A stretch of DNA of 64,000 bases, from positions 1,493,001 to 1,557,000 of the forward strand of contig NZ_JAUTAH010000001.1 of assembly GCF_030818545.1 (NCBI RefSeq). The letters run 5' to 3'. Position 1 is the first letter of the stretch; each line of letters begins with the position of its first letter. Below, piece after piece: positions 26,254 through 35,617 of this stretch. The notes under the pieces are model-generated. The model saw only the letters and a list, made by a program, of their open reading frames with translations. It was not told the DNA's origin and searched no databases. Made by a program: the position numbers and the translations under genes. Source of the stretch: Brevundimonas sp. SORGH_AS_0993. GTDB lineage: Bacteria > Pseudomonadota > Alphaproteobacteria > Caulobacterales > Caulobacteraceae.

Positions 26254-28894
26254 TCAGTACTTGACCTTCAGCGTCACGCCCCAGGTGCGCGGGGCGCCCA
26301 GGTAGGCGTTGTAGGTCGCCGTGTCGGTGGCGATGTTGTAGTAGGTGCCGTTGGCCTGGGGCGTGGTGGTGTTGGTGAAGGCCGTGCCCTGCAGCGGGGC
26401 CGCGAAGCCCACCTGGGTGTATTCTTCGTCAAGCAGGTTCTGGGCCCAGACGTCCAGGGTCCAGCGTTCGTCGGCCGAACCGATCGACACGCGGCCGTTG
26501 ACCACGGTGAAGGCGTCCTGGTTCTTGTACGGCAACAGGTCCGAGCCGGTGTTGTATTCGGTCGAATACTTGGCCGACAGGTTGAACCCGCCGCGCAGTC
26601 CGCCGCCCAGTTCGCGGTCAAACGCCAGGGCGCCGGTCAGCGACCATTCCGGGGCGAACGAGGCGCGCGCGCCCGGCAGCAGCGACAGTTGCGGGAAGCG
26701 GCCGGGGTTGGACATGTCGCCGGCGCCGAACTGGCCGTATTTGGCGTCCGTGTAGGTCACGCCGCCCTGGAACGACAGGCCCTCGACCGGGGTGAACCAC
26801 ACCATGTCGGCGTCGACGCCGCGCGAGGTCAGTTCCGGGATCGATTCCACCACGAAGGCGGTGCCCAGGAAGGTGTTCAGCTGGAAGTTCTCGAACTTCT
26901 GGTCGAAGTAGGTCAGGTTCAGCAGCATGGTGCGGTTGAACAGGGTCGTCTTGACCCCCGCTTCATAGCTGTCGACCGTCTCGGCCTTGAAGAACAGCGA
27001 GGCGTCCGGCGTCACGCCCGTCTGCACCCGGTCCATATTGTAGCCCGCGCCCTTGTAGCCCCGCGCATAAGAACCATAGACCATGATCGAGGGGTTGAAG
27101 CGGTAGGACGCCTTGATCGTGCCGGACAGGTCGGTGTCGCTGAACTTCTCCTGGATGCGGCGGTTGTCGTACTGCGGGTTGGACCAGGGCAAGCACAGCA
27201 GGCCCAGCGCGGCGGCCGGGGTGGCGATATTGGCCGTGCCGGGGATCGGCGAGACCGTGCGGTTGGCCGGGTTCTGGTTGGTCAGGGCGCCGCCGCAGGC
27301 CGCGCCGTTCGTTCCCAGATTGTCCTGCAGGCCCAGCAGACGCTTGCTGTCGTAGGTGTAGCGCAGGCCCAGATTGATGTCGAAAGCCTCGCTCACCTTC
27401 CAGGTGTTGTTGGTGAAGACGGCGACCGAGTCGGACTTCTGCGAATAGTGGTCCTCATACGCCTTGCCGGCGGCGAAGGTCGGGGCGGCGGCGCTGGGCG
27501 GCACGGCGCCGATCACGCATAGCGGCTGGCCTGCGGCCGCGCCGGCCGTGCCGACCAGAAAGCCGTTCGGATTGGTGAAACAGCCCAGGCGCGACGGGCT
27601 GGGACCGCCCACGGAGGCGGGCAGGCTGGCCGTCAGCAGCAGGGAGGCGAAGGCGTTGTAGTCCGAGCCATAGACGTAGCTGTCGTCGCGATAGACGCCT
27701 TCCTTGGTGGCGAACACGCCGACCAGCCAGTCCAGCTTGTCCGACGTGCCGGCCAGGCGGAACTCTTGCGTCAGGTTGTCGACGCCGTAGCCGTTGGAGC
27801 CGTCGTTGGCGCGGTACAGGATGTCGGCGCCGGTGTAGTCCAGGTCCATCCCCTGCTGGAACGACCAGTCGCGCCACGAGGTCTGGGACGTCAGAGTGGC
27901 GTTGAGGCTGGGGAAGTCGATGGTCGCTTCCGCCGACAGGCCCATGTCCTCGATTTCCTGGGGCGTCTCGCGGTTGGAATAGGCCAGGCGCGAGAAGGGC
28001 ACGGGGGCCGAAGGTCGCGTTCGGCGGCGTCTGGCCGGGACCGTTCGGCGCGGTCAGGGCGGCGATGAAGGGCTGGGTCTGACCCACACGGGTCTGGACG
28101 GCCACGCAGCAGTACTCGTCGCGCTTGGTGTAGTCGGCGATCAGGCGGATCGAGGTGTTGTCGTTCGGCAGGATCAGCAGCTGGCCTCGGCCGGTCCAGT
28201 AGTTCTGGTTCTGGTCGTCCTTGCGGGTGTTGGGGCCGTCGCCGTTGTTGACGTCGTAGAAACCGTCGCGTTCGCGGTGGGCGACGAACAGACGGCCGGC
28301 GATCTGGTCGCTGAGCGGACCCGTGACCGAGACCGAACCGCCCCAGGCGCCGTAGTTGCCGCCGGTCAGCTCCGCCGAGACGGACGGATCGAACGAGGGC
28401 CGCTCTGTGATGATGTTGATGACGCCGGCCGAGGTGTTCTTGCCGAACAGGGTGCCTTGCGGCCCCTTCAGCACCTCGATGCGGCTGAGTTCGCCCAGGT
28501 CGCCGAAGCCGACCGAGTTGCGCGAGCGATAGACCCCGTCGATCACCACGCCGACCGAGCTTTCCAGACCGGGGTTGTCGCCCACGGTGCCGGCGCCGCG
28601 GATGCGAACGGTGGTGGAGGCTTCCGACTGGGTCGAGGTGACGGTCATGCCAGGCGTCAGGATCTGAAGATCCTTGATGTCCTGCACGCCCGCGCCGGCC
28701 AGGGTTTCCTGCGACAGGGTAGTGACGACGATCGGCACGTCCTGAAGGCTCTGTTCGCGCTTCTGGGCGGTGACAATGATGTCGTCGACATTGGTGGGGG
28801 CTTCTTGCGCGGCGGCGACGCCGGCGAAGCCGAACACGACCGCGCCGACGACGGCGGCGGACACGGTGGTTCTGAGATGGTGGTTGCGGCGCAT
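26254..28894 (-). pseudogene. TonB-dependent receptor interrupted by one +1 frameshift
   Basis: Outer-membrane receptor for TonB-powered uptake, ~880 residues if read through. The N-terminal part (from ATG 28894) has a signal peptide ending AGVAAAQEA, a TonB box-like DDIIVTAQKR, and the plug domain with IEVLKGPQGTLFGKNTSAG. Reading shifts at the run of five G at 28003-28007: deleting one base joins ...NATFGP to VPFSRLAYSNRE in the next frame, which then runs as an uninterrupted beta-barrel to the terminal aromatic VTLKVKY at 26254. Both halves keep normal codon use and no other lesion. It may be a sequencing error or a recent mutation. The substrate is not evident. Confidence 0.85.
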
Positions 28895-29133
28895 AGGCGT
28901 CCTCCCGGCTCGGGCCGGCGATCGGGAGCGATCGCGGCGGTTTCCTGTTCCCTATCGACGCCCCTCTGCGTGGAGAGACGTTCAGTAAGGCGAAGGCTAA
29001 GCGCGCTTCGGCCCCAGCGACAAGCGAGCGTTGTTGCCCGCGACGATTTTTCGCCGCAGAATCGCCTTTGTGTGTCGATGAAGCGACAGAATACCCTGAC
29101 GTAAGGTCAGTATTTGCCCGATTTCGCAGACTT

Positions 29134-30312
29134 TCAGGCCCTTCGACGCCCCGCCAGGCCCAGGACCAGGGCCGCCGCGAGGGCCGACAGGACAGAGCCG
29201 CCGATCACGCCCAGCTTGACCTCGATCTGTTCGGGGCTGTCGACCGCGCCGGGGAAGGCCAGGACGCCGATGAACAGGCTCATGGTGAAACCCACCCCGC
29301 ACAGCAGCGCCACCCCATAGAGCTGCAGCCAGCCGGCGCCCGTCGGCCGCTCGCCGATCTTCAAGGCCGAGGCCAGCCAGGCCAGGCCGAAGACGCCCAT
29401 CGGCTTGCCCACGAACAGGCCCAGGGCGACGGCGATCACCAGGGGGGTGAAGACCTGGTCCAGCGACAGGCCGGCGAAGGAGACCCCCGCCTTGGCGAAG
29501 GCGAACAGGGGCAGGATCATAAAGGCGTTCCAGGGATGCAGGTCGTGCATCGCCGCCTTCAGCGGGCTGCGGCCACCCTCGGCGCGGGGTTCGATCGGCA
29601 CGATCAGGGCGAAGGCGACGGCGGTGAGGGAGGTGCTGAGGCCCGACAGGACCGTCAGATGCCAGACCAGGGCGAAACCCAGAACCCAGAAGGGCGCGGG
29701 AACGCGAACGCGCCGGGCGACCAGACCGCCCAGGACCAGGGCCCCGAGCGCCCACAGAAGCGGCGTCCAGGTCACGCCCTGGCTGAACAACAGGCCGATC
29801 AGGGCGATGGCCCCCAGGTCGTCGACGATAGCCAGGGTCAGGAGGAAGACCCGCAGCGACGACGGCAGGCCCCTGCCCACGACGCCGAAGACGGCCAGGG
29901 CGAAGGCGATGTCGGTCGCCAGCGGAATGGGCCAGCCCCGATGCGGCGCGCCGATCCAACCCGTCAGCAGCAGATAGACCACGGCCGGCCCGGCCATGCC
30001 GCCGAGCGCCGCAAGGACGGGGGTGGCCAGCTTCTTCGGATCACTGAGTTCGCCGCGGACGATCTCGTATTTGATCTCCAGCCCGACGACGAGGAAAAAG
30101 ACCGCCATCAGCCCTTCCTTGATCCAGTCGGAGATCGTCTCTTCCAGCCGGATCGGGCCGATCTGAAGACTCTGACTGCTCTTCAGCCAGGCGAAATAGT
30201 CGCCCGACCAGGGGGAGTTGGCGACGACCAGGGCCGCGAACGCCGCCAGGGCCAGGGCAAGGCCGGAGGCGGCCTCGGTCTTGAGAAAATCCAGGGTCGG
30301 TTTGCGCGCCAC
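29134..30312 (-). CDS. nhaA: Na+/H+ antiporter NhaA
   Basis: Inner-membrane antiporter that expels Na+ for 2 H+ and supports growth at high salt and alkaline pH. The 392 residues have about 12 hydrophobic segments. The ion-binding aspartate pair is in LLTLAIVDDLGAIALIG and the unwound-helix residues are in PLATDIAFALAVFGVVG; VVGLEIKYEIVRGEL is also typical. GTG 30312 is chosen because GGAGGT lies four bases before it; the longer frame begins with a TTG inside that site. It stands alone, 240 bp upstream of the TonB receptor on the same strand; that gap holds only a small dyad (CTGAC-GTAAG-GTCAG, 29097-29111). Confidence 0.96.
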   Translation of the reverse strand: MARKPTLDFLKTEAASGLALALAAFAALVVANSPWSGDYFAWLKSSQSLQIGPIRLEETISDWIKEGLMAVFFLVVGLEIKYEIVRGELSDPKKLATPVLAALGGMAGPAVVYLLLTGWIGAPHRGWPIPLATDIAFALAVFGVVGRGLPSSLRVFLLTLAIVDDLGAIALIGLLFSQGVTWTPLLWALGALVLGGLVARRVRVPAPFWVLGFALVWHLTVLSGLSTSLTAVAFALIVPIEPRAEGGRSPLKAAMHDLHPWNAFMILPLFAFAKAGVSFAGLSLDQVFTPLVIAVALGLFVGKPMGVFGLAWLASALKIGERPTGAGWLQLYGVALLCGVGFTMSLFIGVLAFPGAVDSPEQIEVKLGVIGGSVLSALAAALVLGLAGRRRA

Positions 30313-30512
30313 GGCGACCTCCAATCGAAAAACTGAAGCTGTCGTGACGCCAGGTTATCGACGGGCGTCGGACCGGATTCGTCGCGGGCGCGACGCGGCC
30401 TGGCCGCGCGCGGCGACCTGATCTCTGGGGCGGAGAATAGTCGAGCGGCGGGCGGGTTCAATCGAAACCGGACAGTCCCAATGCGACGCGCGATTCCCGA
30501 ACATCCGACAAA

Positions 30513-30610
30513 CCCTCATCCTCTGGCTTGCCCCGAGAGTGACGGGGGTGAAGGACGCACAAGGGGTTCGATATCTCCGCTTCGCTGCGCCTGGAATGAC
30601 GAAAGATGGG
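30513..30610. repeat. Putative intergenic palindromic repeat
   Basis: The 344-bp gap between nhaA and selO has no credible gene. Its central part contains CTCTGGCTTGCCCCGAGAG and, further on, CTCCGCTTCGCTGCGCC next to GGAATGAC. Sequences of this type (GTCATTCC...GCGAAGC...) form the ends of dispersed palindromic repeats in many alphaproteobacterial genomes. Only one copy is in the window, so its repeated nature is inference. Confidence 0.4.
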
Positions 30611-30655
30611 AGGGGCGCGGTTGCGTTCGTTGTCTGGGGCACGCACCTAGCGGTC

Positions 30656-32113
30656 ATGCCCGTCTCCCCCGCCTATCGCCCCGAGCCCCGTTTCTTCGAT
30701 CTGGGCGACGACTACGCCGATGCGGTTAAGGCGGCGGCGTTTCCGCAGACCGTGCTGCGCCATCGCAACGACCGGGCGGCGGCGACGGTGGGGTTGGAGA
30801 CGCTGGACGACGCGGAATGGATCGCCGCCTTCGGCCGGTTCGAGCCTCTGCCCGGCCAGCCCGGCCCCCTCGCCATGCGCTATCACGGGCATCAGTTCCG
30901 CCACTACAACCCCGACCTGGGCGACGGGCGCGGCTTCCTGGCCGCGCAGATGCGCGAGACGCCTGGCGCCGGGGCGCGGAGCGACCGCGCCGCGAGCGAT
31001 ACCGCCCCAGGGCGCCTCCTCGACCTGGGAACAAAGGGCTCGGGCCGGACGCCCTGGTCGCGCGGGGGCGACGGGCGGCTGACGCTGAAGGGCGGGGTGC
31101 GCGAGGTGCTGGCGGCCGCCATGCTGGAGACGCTGGGCGTCCCCACCAGCCGGGCGTTGTCCCTGATCGAGACCGGCGAGGCGCTGGAGCGCGGGGACGA
31201 GCCGTCGCCGACGCGGTCGGCCGTGCTGGTGCGGCTGTCGCACAGCCATGTGCGGTTCGGCACGTTTCAGCGGGCCGCCTATCTGGGCCGCAGGGACCAG
31301 ATCGAGACGCTTATCGAACACGTCCGCGGCCTGTATCATCCGACGGTCGCGCCCGGCGACGCGCCCGGCCTGCTGGCGGCGGTGGTGGAGGCTTCGGCCC
31401 GGCTGACGGCGCGCTGGATCGCGGCGGGCTTCGTCCACGGCGTGCTGAACACCGACAATCTGAATGTCACGGGCGAAAGCTTCGACCATGGGCCGTGGCG
31501 GTTCCTGCCCTTCTATGACCCCGGCTTCACGGCCGCCTATTTCGACCAGACGGGCCTGTACGCCTTCGCGCGCCAGCCCGAAGCCGTGTTCTGGAACCTG
31601 ACGCAGTTGGCCGGCTGTCTGAAGCTGGTCGCCGCGGTCGAGCCGCTGACCCAGGCGCTGAACGGGTTCGGCCCGGCCTATATCCGCGAACTGCGCGCCG
31701 CCTTCCTGATGCGGCTGGGGGTCCGGAGCCTGGGCGAGGCGGCGGACCAGCGCCTGCTTGATACGACCCTGGCCCTGTTGCGGGAAGGCGGCGAGGCGAT
31801 CCGGTGGGAGCCGCTGTTCTTCGACTGGTTCGGGGGCTTCGCCTCCTCGGCCCGCGCCCTGTCGGGACCGCGCGCCCGGCTTTATCAGGGCGAAGCCTTC
31901 GACGCCTTCCGCTTCGCCCTGATGGAACACGAGCCGGACCGGATCGAGCGGCTGGAACACGCGATGTTCGCCGCGCGCGAACCCGAGGAACTGCTGATCG
32001 AGGAGGTCGAGGCGATCTGGGCGCCCATCGCCGAGACGGACGACTGGACCGCCTTCCACGCCAAGCTGGCCCGGCTGGAGGCGGCGCGCACGGCCTGGGG
32101 CTATGGCGTCTGA
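30656..32113 (+). CDS. selO: Protein adenylyltransferase SelO (YdiU/UPF0061)
   Basis: Pseudokinase that transfers AMP from ATP to protein hydroxyl groups; in E. coli it modifies redox-related proteins. The 485 residues include MRYHGHQFRHYNPDLGDGR, the nucleotide-binding LGTKGSGRTPWSRGGDGRL, REVLAAAMLETLGVPTSRA, and the catalytic-loop equivalent GVLNTDNLNVTG followed by FLPFYDPGFTAAYFDQTG. A selenocysteine is not evident at the C-terminus (ARTAWGYGV). ATG 30656 gives the normal N-terminus PVSPAYRPEPRFFDLGDDY, whereas an earlier in-frame start at 30539 would encode the intergenic repeat. Confidence 0.93.
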   Translation: MPVSPAYRPEPRFFDLGDDYADAVKAAAFPQTVLRHRNDRAAATVGLETLDDAEWIAAFGRFEPLPGQPGPLAMRYHGHQFRHYNPDLGDGRGFLAAQMRETPGAGARSDRAASDTAPGRLLDLGTKGSGRTPWSRGGDGRLTLKGGVREVLAAAMLETLGVPTSRALSLIETGEALERGDEPSPTRSAVLVRLSHSHVRFGTFQRAAYLGRRDQIETLIEHVRGLYHPTVAPGDAPGLLAAVVEASARLTARWIAAGFVHGVLNTDNLNVTGESFDHGPWRFLPFYDPGFTAAYFDQTGLYAFARQPEAVFWNLTQLAGCLKLVAAVEPLTQALNGFGPAYIRELRAAFLMRLGVRSLGEAADQRLLDTTLALLREGGEAIRWEPLFFDWFGGFASSARALSGPRARLYQGEAFDAFRFALMEHEPDRIERLEHAMFAAREPEELLIEEVEAIWAPIAETDDWTAFHAKLARLEAARTAWGYGV

Positions 32114-32131
32114 GGCGGCTGTAACATTAAG

Positions 32132-32170
32132 TCATCAACTGATGTCATCAGTTGATGTCATCCAATGATG
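32132..32170. promoter_or_regulatory. Three tandem 13-bp palindromic repeats before the DoxX gene
   Basis: Exactly contiguous units TCATCAACTGATG (32132-32144), TCATCAGTTGATG (32145-32157) and TCATCCAATGATG (32158-32170). Each is a dyad of the form CATCA-NN-TGATG. Units one and two together also form an 11-bp perfect inverted repeat around GTC. They lie 88 bp upstream of the DoxX-family start, in a position suited to an operator array; no regulator gene is adjacent. Confidence 0.7.
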
Positions 32171-32258
32171 ACAAATCGGAGAGGCGTGGCTATATCCCCT
32201 CTTGCGAATGGGACCGAGCGATCCGATATCGCAACTGTTACGAATTTAGGCCCTCTCG

Positions 32259-32714
32259 ATGACGACTACCACTCTTCCTGCGGCGTCGACCGCCGCCCCC
32301 CATGCCACGACCCAGGCCACGGCCGAGGCGCGCAGCCGCGCCGCCTATCGCAACATCGCCCTGTGGACGCTGCAGGGATGGATTGCGATGTTCTTCGTCG
32401 CCGCCGGCTACGCCAAGCTGACCGAGCCGATGAGCAATCTGATCGCCCTGATGGGCTGGCCGGCCGTGGCGCCGGTGGACATGGTGCGGGGGCTGGGCGT
32501 GGTCGAGCTGGTGCTGGCCCTGGGCGTGCTGAGCCCCCTGGTTTCCTGGCGCGTCGGCCGGCCGCTGCTGCTGGTCTCGGCCTTCGGTCTGACCGTGATG
32601 GAAGCGGTCATGCTGACGGTCCACGCCGTCAATCGGGACATCGGCCTGGCGGCGGTCAACGTCATCCTGCTGGCGCTTACCCTTCCGGTTCTGCTGGGCC
32701 GTCGCCACGGCTGA
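32259..32714 (+). CDS. DoxX-family membrane protein
   Basis: A 151-residue protein with a ~30-residue Ala/Thr-rich cytosolic head and four hydrophobic segments (about residues 35-52, 65-95, 97-120 and 125-145). FFVAAGYAKLTEP and VRGLGVVELVLALGVLSPLV are typical of the DoxX/DoxD-like family, small quinone- or thiol-redox-associated membrane proteins of uncertain role. The start follows a stretch with a weak ribosome site. It is monocistronic: three tandem palindromes lie upstream and a strong terminator follows. Confidence 0.82.
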   Translation: MTTTTLPAASTAAPHATTQATAEARSRAAYRNIALWTLQGWIAMFFVAAGYAKLTEPMSNLIALMGWPAVAPVDMVRGLGVVELVLALGVLSPLVSWRVGRPLLLVSAFGLTVMEAVMLTVHAVNRDIGLAAVNVILLALTLPVLLGRRHG

Positions 32715-32766
32715 ACCGCACGCCTTCGACCGTCGGGCCCTCTCCCCCTCCAGCCCGGCGGATCGC

Positions 32767-32801
32767 GCCCGGAACCTGTCCCAGGTTCCGGGCTTCTTTT
32801 T
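32767..32801 (+). terminator. Intrinsic terminator after the DoxX gene
   Basis: Perfect 12-bp stem GCCCGGAACCTG / CAGGTTCCGGGC with loop TCC, followed by TTCTTTTT. Confidence 0.92.
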
Positions 32802-32832
32802 GCACGAAAGGCCGGGCGTCAAAAAGCTTACC

Positions 32833-32848
32833 TTTACGCGCGCGTAAA
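32833..32848. promoter_or_regulatory. Palindromic MerR operator (LiuR-like)
   Basis: Perfect 16-bp palindrome TTTACGCGCGCGTAAA. A second, imperfect copy TTTACCCGCACGTCAA lies at 32857-32872, 15 bp before the start codon. TTTACG...CGTAAA is the kind of site used by LiuR-type MerR regulators of branched-chain amino acid and acyl-CoA catabolism, in keeping with the genes that follow. Confidence 0.75.
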
Positions 32849-32886
32849 CTCTTCCCTTTACCCGCACGTCAAGTTATGGTCGCGCC

Positions 32887-33366
32887 ATGGCCACTGCCGA
32901 CGACCACCGCACCTATTCCATTCGCCAGCTGTGCCGCGAGTTCGGCGCCACGGCGCGCGCCCTGCGTTTCTACGAGGACAAGGGCCTTCTGACCCCGGCG
33001 CGCAAGGGGCAGACCCGCGTCTATGACGCCCGCGATCGGGCGCGCCTGAAGCTGATCCTAAGGGGACGCCGCATCGGCTTCACCTTGCAGGAGATCCAGG
33101 AGATGATGGATCTCTATGATCGCAAGGATCACAACGTCCATCAGATGGCCGTGGCCCTGGTGCGGCACCGCGCCCAGATCTCGGCGCTGAAACAGCAGTT
33201 GGAAGACATCGAGGGCGCCATCGAGACGGCCGAGGAAGCCTGCGCCTGGATGGAGTCCAAGTTGAACGAGCACCGGCCCGACCTGCTGCCGGGCGCCGAG
33301 GACTATGAGCGGTTGCTGCGCGCGCGCCTCAACCAAGACCACCACCCCTTCAAAGCAAGAGCGTAA
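32887..33366 (+). CDS. MerR-family regulator, LiuR-like
   Basis: A 159-residue MerR protein: helix-turn-helix YSIRQLCREFGATARALRFYEDKGLL, wing GQTRVYDARDRARL, and a C-terminal dimerisation coiled coil (HRAQISALKQQLEDIEGAIETAE). There is no cysteine-rich metal-binding loop, so a metal sensor is unlikely. The acyl-CoA dehydrogenase gene starts three bases after its stop, and palindromes stand in its promoter. This fits the LiuR group controlling branched-chain amino acid/fatty acid breakdown; the exact effector (an acyl-CoA) is inferred from that group. Confidence 0.85.
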   Translation: MATADDHRTYSIRQLCREFGATARALRFYEDKGLLTPARKGQTRVYDARDRARLKLILRGRRIGFTLQEIQEMMDLYDRKDHNVHQMAVALVRHRAQISALKQQLEDIEGAIETAEEACAWMESKLNEHRPDLLPGAEDYERLLRARLNQDHHPFKARA

Positions 33367-33369
33367 CCC

Positions 33370-35154
33370 ATGGCCTACAAGGCGCCCGTCCGCGACTTCA
33401 CCTTCATCCTGAACGAAGTGCTGGAGATCGACCGCTACACCAACCAGCCGGGCTTCCAGGACGTCTCTTCGGATCTGGTCGACCAGATCCTGGAAGAAGG
33501 CGCCAAGTTCGCCGACGAGGTGATCGCCCCGATCAACAATCCGGGCGACAAGGAAGGCTGTCACTGGGCCGAGGGCGGCGTGGTGACGGGTCCGAAAGGC
33601 TGGAAAGAAGCCTACAAGGCCATGTCCGAAGCGGGCTGGATGGCGCTGGCCGCCGACCCGGCCTATGGCGGTCAGGGCATGCCCAGCGTGGTGGCCTCGG
33701 CCTTCGGTCAGATGACGGCCGGCGCCTCGGCGGCGTTTTCGATGTATCCGGGCCTGACGGCGGGCGCCTACGCCGGCATCCACGCCAATGCGTCCGAAGA
33801 GTTGAAGCAGAAATACCTGCCCAAGATGGCGACCGGCGAATGGTCGGGCACGATGAACCTGACCGAACCGCAGTGCGGCACCGATCTGGGCCTGGTGCGC
33901 ACCAAGGCCGTGCCGAACGGCGACGGCTCCTATTCGATCACCGGCCAGAAGATCTGGATTTCGGCCGGTGAGCACGACTTCGCCGACAACATCATCCACA
34001 CGGTGCTGGCCCGCGTCGAAGGCGCGGTTCCGGGCATCAAGGGCCTGTCGCTGTTCGTCGTGCCGAAATTCCTGGTCAATGAGGACGGCTCGCTGGGCGA
34101 GCGCAACAGCCTGGAATGCGCCGGGCTTGAGCACAAGATGGGCATCCACGGCAACGCCACCGCCGTCATGCAGTACGACGGCGCCAAGGGCTGGCTGATC
34201 GGCGAAGAAGGCCGCGGCATGAACAATATGTTCGTGGTGATGAACGAGGCCCGCCTCGGCACCGGCCTGCAGGGCCTGGCCATCGGCACCGCCGCCTATC
34301 AGGCCGCTGTCGAGTTCGCCAAGGACCGCCTGCAGGGCCGCAGCCTGACCGGACCGAAGAACCCGGACGGCCCGGCCGACAGCATCATGGTCCACCCCGA
34401 CGTGCGCCGGATGCTGCTGGAGTCCAAGGCCTTCGTCGAAGGCGGCCAGGCCTTCATCCTGTGGACCGCGCTGCACGCCGATCTGGAGAAGTCCGAGGAC
34501 GAGGCCGTCGCCACCAAGGCCAAGGACTATATGGGCCTGCTGACGCCGGTGCTGAAAGCCTATCTGACCGACAAGGGCTTCCATGTCGCGTCCCTGGGCA
34601 TGCAGGTCCACGGCGGTTCGGGCTACACCGAACACTTCACCGCCTCGCAGTATCTGCGCGACGCCCGCATCACCATGATCTATGAAGGCACCAACGGCAT
34701 CCAGGCGCTGGACCTGGTTGGCCGCAAACTGCCCGCCAACGGCGGCCGCGCCATCATGACCTGGTTCGGCGAGATCGACGCCTTCGTCGCCGAGAACGGC
34801 GGCAATGAAGCCATCAAACCCTTCGTCGACGGCCTGGCCGATGTGAAGGCCAAGCTGCAGGACGGCACCATGTGGCTGATGCAGAACGGCATGGCCAACC
34901 CGGACAACGCCGGCGCCGCCTCGACCGACTATCTGAACGTCTTCGGCCTGACGGCGCTGGCGTACATGTGGGCGCAGATGGCCAAGGTGGCTCAAGCCCA
35001 GGTCGAGGCCGGTTCGACCGATCCCTACTACGCCACCAAGCTGCAGACCGGCCGCTACTTCGTCGAGCGCATCCTGCCCGACGCGGAAGCCCATCTGAAG
35101 AAGATGAAGACCGGCGCCGACGTGCTGATGGCCATGCCGGCCGAGGCGTTCTGA
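33370..35154 (+). CDS. Acyl-CoA dehydrogenase, long form
   Basis: A 594-residue FAD acyl-CoA dehydrogenase of the larger (FadE5/DmdC-like) type with an extra C-terminal domain. Core signatures are TMNLTEPQCGTDLG, GQKIWISAGEHD and the catalytic-base region TMIYEGTNGIQALDL. The C-terminal ~120 residues (from about 465) form the extra helical domain that distinguishes this class. It catalyses alpha,beta-desaturation of acyl-CoA thioesters in beta-oxidation; chain-length preference cannot be read. It is translated with the MerR gene just upstream and is probably under its control. Confidence 0.93.
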   Translation: MAYKAPVRDFTFILNEVLEIDRYTNQPGFQDVSSDLVDQILEEGAKFADEVIAPINNPGDKEGCHWAEGGVVTGPKGWKEAYKAMSEAGWMALAADPAYGGQGMPSVVASAFGQMTAGASAAFSMYPGLTAGAYAGIHANASEELKQKYLPKMATGEWSGTMNLTEPQCGTDLGLVRTKAVPNGDGSYSITGQKIWISAGEHDFADNIIHTVLARVEGAVPGIKGLSLFVVPKFLVNEDGSLGERNSLECAGLEHKMGIHGNATAVMQYDGAKGWLIGEEGRGMNNMFVVMNEARLGTGLQGLAIGTAAYQAAVEFAKDRLQGRSLTGPKNPDGPADSIMVHPDVRRMLLESKAFVEGGQAFILWTALHADLEKSEDEAVATKAKDYMGLLTPVLKAYLTDKGFHVASLGMQVHGGSGYTEHFTASQYLRDARITMIYEGTNGIQALDLVGRKLPANGGRAIMTWFGEIDAFVAENGGNEAIKPFVDGLADVKAKLQDGTMWLMQNGMANPDNAGAASTDYLNVFGLTALAYMWAQMAKVAQAQVEAGSTDPYYATKLQTGRYFVERILPDAEAHLKKMKTGADVLMAMPAEAF

Positions 35155-35162
35155 GGCGCTGA

Positions 35163-35579
35163 CTAGTGAGGGATCGGCATGAGCCTAGGCAAGTTCAGCC
35201 GATCTCTTTCTGCAAAGTATGTCGCTTCATCCAGCGGCCCGTTGACCCTGTCGCTGATCGCAGCCTGAGGAGCCCGAACAACGTAGAAGTATTGGATCGG
35301 CCGTTCGAGTTTGTCCGGCTGCCCATCGAATGGGGCTCGATCTTCAAAAGGCAGCCGCGCAGCAACAAGGTAGGTGGCGTTATAGCCGACCGCGATGACA
35401 GTCGGTCCAACGAGACCGGCGCATCCCCCACCACCTTCAAAGCGGCGGCAGAGCGATATGGCATCAGGATTGTCGGCCGAAAAGAGCCGGTAAGGGCCAT
35501 CGACTTTCTTGTCATAAACTGGCGCACCACACCCAGCGACCAAAAGACACGCCGCCGTCACCAACAAACCTGCCTTCAT
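35163..35579 (-). CDS. Hypothetical lipoprotein
   Basis: A 138-residue protein with a short signal and lipobox (LLVTAACLLVAGCGAP), so it should be lipidated at the Cys in LVAGC. The mature part has DGPYRLFSADNPDAISLCRR, a GGGGCAGLVG turn and a C-terminal YFAERDRLNLPRL. No domain is recognised. ATG 35579 has GGAGGG six bases upstream and is preferred over an ATG five codons earlier. It is encoded antisense between two acyl-CoA dehydrogenase genes, with lower GC and unlike codon use, suggesting an insertion into a former operon. Confidence 0.72.
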   Translation of the reverse strand: MKAGLLVTAACLLVAGCGAPVYDKKVDGPYRLFSADNPDAISLCRRFEGGGGCAGLVGPTVIAVGYNATYLVAARLPFEDRAPFDGQPDKLERPIQYFYVVRAPQAAISDRVNGPLDEATYFAERDRLNLPRLMPIPH

Positions 35580-35617
35580 AATCATCCCTCCCAAGTCCCA
35601 TAGTCGACAGGCTTCCC

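Noticed and set aside
28997..29959. 320-residue open frame overlapping nhaA
   Set aside because: Same-strand alternate frame of nhaA; composition is typical of a shifted GC-rich gene.
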